Below are positions 4,860 through 6,369 of a stretch of 6,369 nucleotides of DNA, in pieces. Position numbers and translations under genes: made by a program. The stretch covers positions 1 through 6,369 of the forward strand of contig JAEYNQ010000045.1 of NCBI GenBank assembly GCA_023412455.1, written 5' to 3'. Numbering within the stretch: the stretch's first letter is position 1; every line of letters starts with the position of its first letter. Source of the DNA: Bacillota bacterium (GTDB lineage: Bacteria; Bacillota; Clostridia; Lachnospirales; Cellulosilyticaceae). The notes beneath the pieces are model-generated. The model did not search any database. It was not told the origin of the DNA and saw only the letters and a program-made list of their open reading frames with translations.

Positions 4860-6281
4860 ATGTCACACACTTTTAGTACATTAAAGATAAATCCTTCTAT
4901 CATTGAAGGTCTTAAAAAACAGGGAATTTCTACTCCTACACCTATCCAAGAGCTTACTGTACCTGCTTTTATGGAAGGTCATGACCTGATTATAAAATCT
5001 CATACAGGTAGTGGTAAAACCTTAGCCTTTGTTCTTCCTCTTCTTGAAAAGATAGATCCTATGAAGCGTGAAGTACAAGCCATCATTCTTGCCCCTACTC
5101 ATGAGTTAGTGATGCAAATTCATGAACAAATCACCTTGCTCAGTAGAAATAGCAATCTCAGCATACAATCATGTCCTATCATAGGAGAAGTGAATATCGA
5201 GCATCAAATAAAAAAGCTTCGTGAAAAACCAGCTATTATAGTAGGAAGTTGCGGGCGTATTCTAGATTTAATGTCTAAGAAGAAGATTTCTGCTACTACC
5301 GTGCAAACGATTATCCTAGATGAAGCAGATCACTTATTAGACCGTAATCAATCAAATACCGTAAAGAAACTCCTTTATTTACTACCTACCACTCGTCAAA
5401 TCTGCTTATGTTCAGCAAGTATTACACCATCGGCTATTGCAACAGTTAAAACTTTTATGACAGATCCTATAACTGTATCTACGACGCCACACATCACGCT
5501 CAATCCACGTATTTCCCACTTTTATATGCTTAGTGAACAACGTGAGAAATTTGATAGGCTTCGTAAATTACTATTAGCAACCCATACGCAGCGTGCCTTA
5601 ATTTTTGTGAGCCAAAATACAGATACCAAAACGTTAGTGGAAAAGCTTAAATACCATGGCCATTCAGTAGCGACTATTTCAGGTAAACTTACCAAAGAGG
5701 AGCGTAAAGCTGCCCTTACTGCTTTTAGAACAGGTAAGGTGAAACTTCTTGTGTCTTCTGCCTTATCTGCCCGTGGCTTAGATGTACCGGATATCACACA
5801 TGTGATTCATTTTGATTTTCCTCTAACTGCCCATGAATATTTACACCGTGCAGGTCGTAGTGCGAGAGGCTTGAAAGATGGACAATCTATTTGTTTAGCT
5901 ACTGCTAAAGATTTAGGTGCCCTTCGCATCTTTGAGCGTGATTTTGATATTACTATCACCCCTATTACTGTGGTTAAAGGACAAATTAAAGATATGAATA
6001 GTGGTAACTATCTTATGGCCCCTAAACCGCTATCTTCTAAAACCCAAGAAGAAATAGTGACGCCAAAAAAACGTAATAAATATCCTAAAGGCTATAATAG
6101 TGGTAAAAAGGAAAAGAAAACAGCTACTGAGGCTACACCTAAAACAGCACCTGCTATTAAACTTAAATCCCATAAGAATAAAGAATTGGCTGAGGACCCT
6201 CTTCTTACAACCACTAATGGGACATTAGAAGATGCCTTAAAGCTTATTGCTCAAGATAAGTTTGGCAAAAAATACGAATAA
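4860..6281 (+). CDS. DEAD-box RNA helicase with divergent motifs and basic C-terminal tail
   Basis: ATP-dependent RNA helicase that probably remodels RNA or ribonucleoproteins in the cytoplasm. The 473 residues hold both RecA-like domains. Visible motifs: Q motif (Phe5 with PTPIQ 26-30), motif I SHTGSGKT (47-54), Ia PTHEL (79-83), Ib GSCGR (129-133), II DEAD (154-157), III SAS (185-187), IV LIFVSQ (247-252), V SSALSARGLDV (299-309) and VI HRAGRSAR (329-336). ATP-binding residues (Lys53, the DEAD box, Arg330 and Arg333) are intact, so it should be an active ATPase. Several RNA-contact positions differ from consensus: Arg to His81 in Ia, Pro to Cys131 in Ib, and Asp to Ala301 in V. Residues about 385-455 are Lys-rich and low in complexity, as in RNA-binding tails, and a short helical end follows (LEDALKLIAQDKFGKKYE). 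An AAAAGGAGA site precedes the ATG. Which cellular helicase it corresponds to (cold-shock, ribosome assembly or other) cannot be said. Confidence 0.93.
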   Translation: MSHTFSTLKINPSIIEGLKKQGISTPTPIQELTVPAFMEGHDLIIKSHTGSGKTLAFVLPLLEKIDPMKREVQAIILAPTHELVMQIHEQITLLSRNSNLSIQSCPIIGEVNIEHQIKKLREKPAIIVGSCGRILDLMSKKKISATTVQTIILDEADHLLDRNQSNTVKKLLYLLPTTRQICLCSASITPSAIATVKTFMTDPITVSTTPHITLNPRISHFYMLSEQREKFDRLRKLLLATHTQRALIFVSQNTDTKTLVEKLKYHGHSVATISGKLTKEERKAALTAFRTGKVKLLVSSALSARGLDVPDITHVIHFDFPLTAHEYLHRAGRSARGLKDGQSICLATAKDLGALRIFERDFDITITPITVVKGQIKDMNSGNYLMAPKPLSSKTQEEIVTPKKRNKYPKGYNSGKKEKKTATEATPKTAPAIKLKSHKNKELAEDPLLTTTNGTLEDALKLIAQDKFGKKYE

Positions 6282-6294
6282 ACTATTTCATCTT

Positions 6295-6300
6295 AAAGGA
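6295..6300 (+). promoter_or_regulatory. Ribosome binding site for the gene at the right edge
   Basis: AAAGGA lies 7 nt before the ATG at 6308 and 14 nt after the helicase stop, which supports a real start there. Confidence 0.65.
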
Positions 6301-6307
6301 AACACTT

Positions 6308-6369
6308 ATGGCTAGAAAACGACTAGATTTATCACATGTCTTAACTCCCCTTGAAAATGAGTTTAGAGA
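6308..6369 (+). CDS. Start of an unidentified gene (3' partial)
   Basis: Twenty codons are visible, beginning MARKRLDLSHVLTPLENEFR, with no stop before the window ends. The start is supported by a ribosome binding site at 6295-6300 and by its position 26 nt after the helicase stop on the same strand, which makes cotranscription with the helicase likely. The visible part is a basic N-terminus followed by an acidic, probably helical segment, which is too short to name a family. Confidence 0.6.
   Translation, partial: MARKRLDLSHVLTPLENEFR

Noticed and set aside
4573..4884. Open frame on + overlapping the small membrane gene and the helicase start
   Set aside because: Out of frame with both supported genes; its aromatic-rich composition is typical of a frame-shifted reading of a hydrophobic gene.
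5522..5797. Open frame on the - strand inside the helicase
   Set aside because: Antisense to conserved motifs IV-V of the helicase; no start signal or family resemblance.
1..6369. CRISPR array, insertion sequence, tRNA, riboswitch or defence system
   Set aside because: I saw no regularly spaced direct repeats, transposase-like frames, tRNA cloverleaf or known defence domains. Non-coding space is limited to short gaps, the longest about 210 nt (4249-4457).

Overview
This looks like ordinary chromosomal DNA from a low-GC Gram-positive anaerobe, probably Clostridia and perhaps near Lachnospiraceae. The clues are the AT-rich composition, strong AGGAGG-type ribosome binding sites, an S-layer-homology surface protein, a GTG start and short intergenic gaps. 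The assignment is inferred from style and protein impressions; no search was run. Nothing resembles a mobile element, CRISPR array, rRNA, tRNA or phage gene.

Left part (1-2540, + strand): a polyamine operon, speD (5' end outside the window), speE and speB. SpeD makes decarboxylated S-adenosylmethionine, SpeE is the aminopropyltransferase and SpeB is an agmatinase-type ureohydrolase. The genes are tightly packed (9-nt gap, then 8-nt overlap) and end at a perfect 15-bp hairpin followed by a T-run. The order fits agmatine to putrescine to spermidine. It fits equally well the alternative route in which agmatine is aminopropylated first and the ureohydrolase acts second; sequence inspection alone cannot choose between them.

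Middle part (2556-4248, - strand): a secreted protein with S-layer-homology repeats preceded by a probable Ig-like segment, and upstream of it an MgtC/SapB-family membrane protein with a GTG start. They lie 85 bp apart on the same strand with no obvious terminator between them.

Right part (4249-6369, + strand): an AT-rich divergent intergenic region with two dyad symmetries and several promoter-like boxes, then a small two-helix membrane protein of unknown function (best start 4458), a DEAD-box RNA helicase with non-canonical RNA-contact motifs and a basic tail, and the first 20 codons of another gene cut by the window edge.

No clear new system is visible. The points most worth a second look are the polyamine route, the unusual helicase motifs, the AT dyads between mgtC and the small membrane gene, and the uncharacterised small membrane protein.
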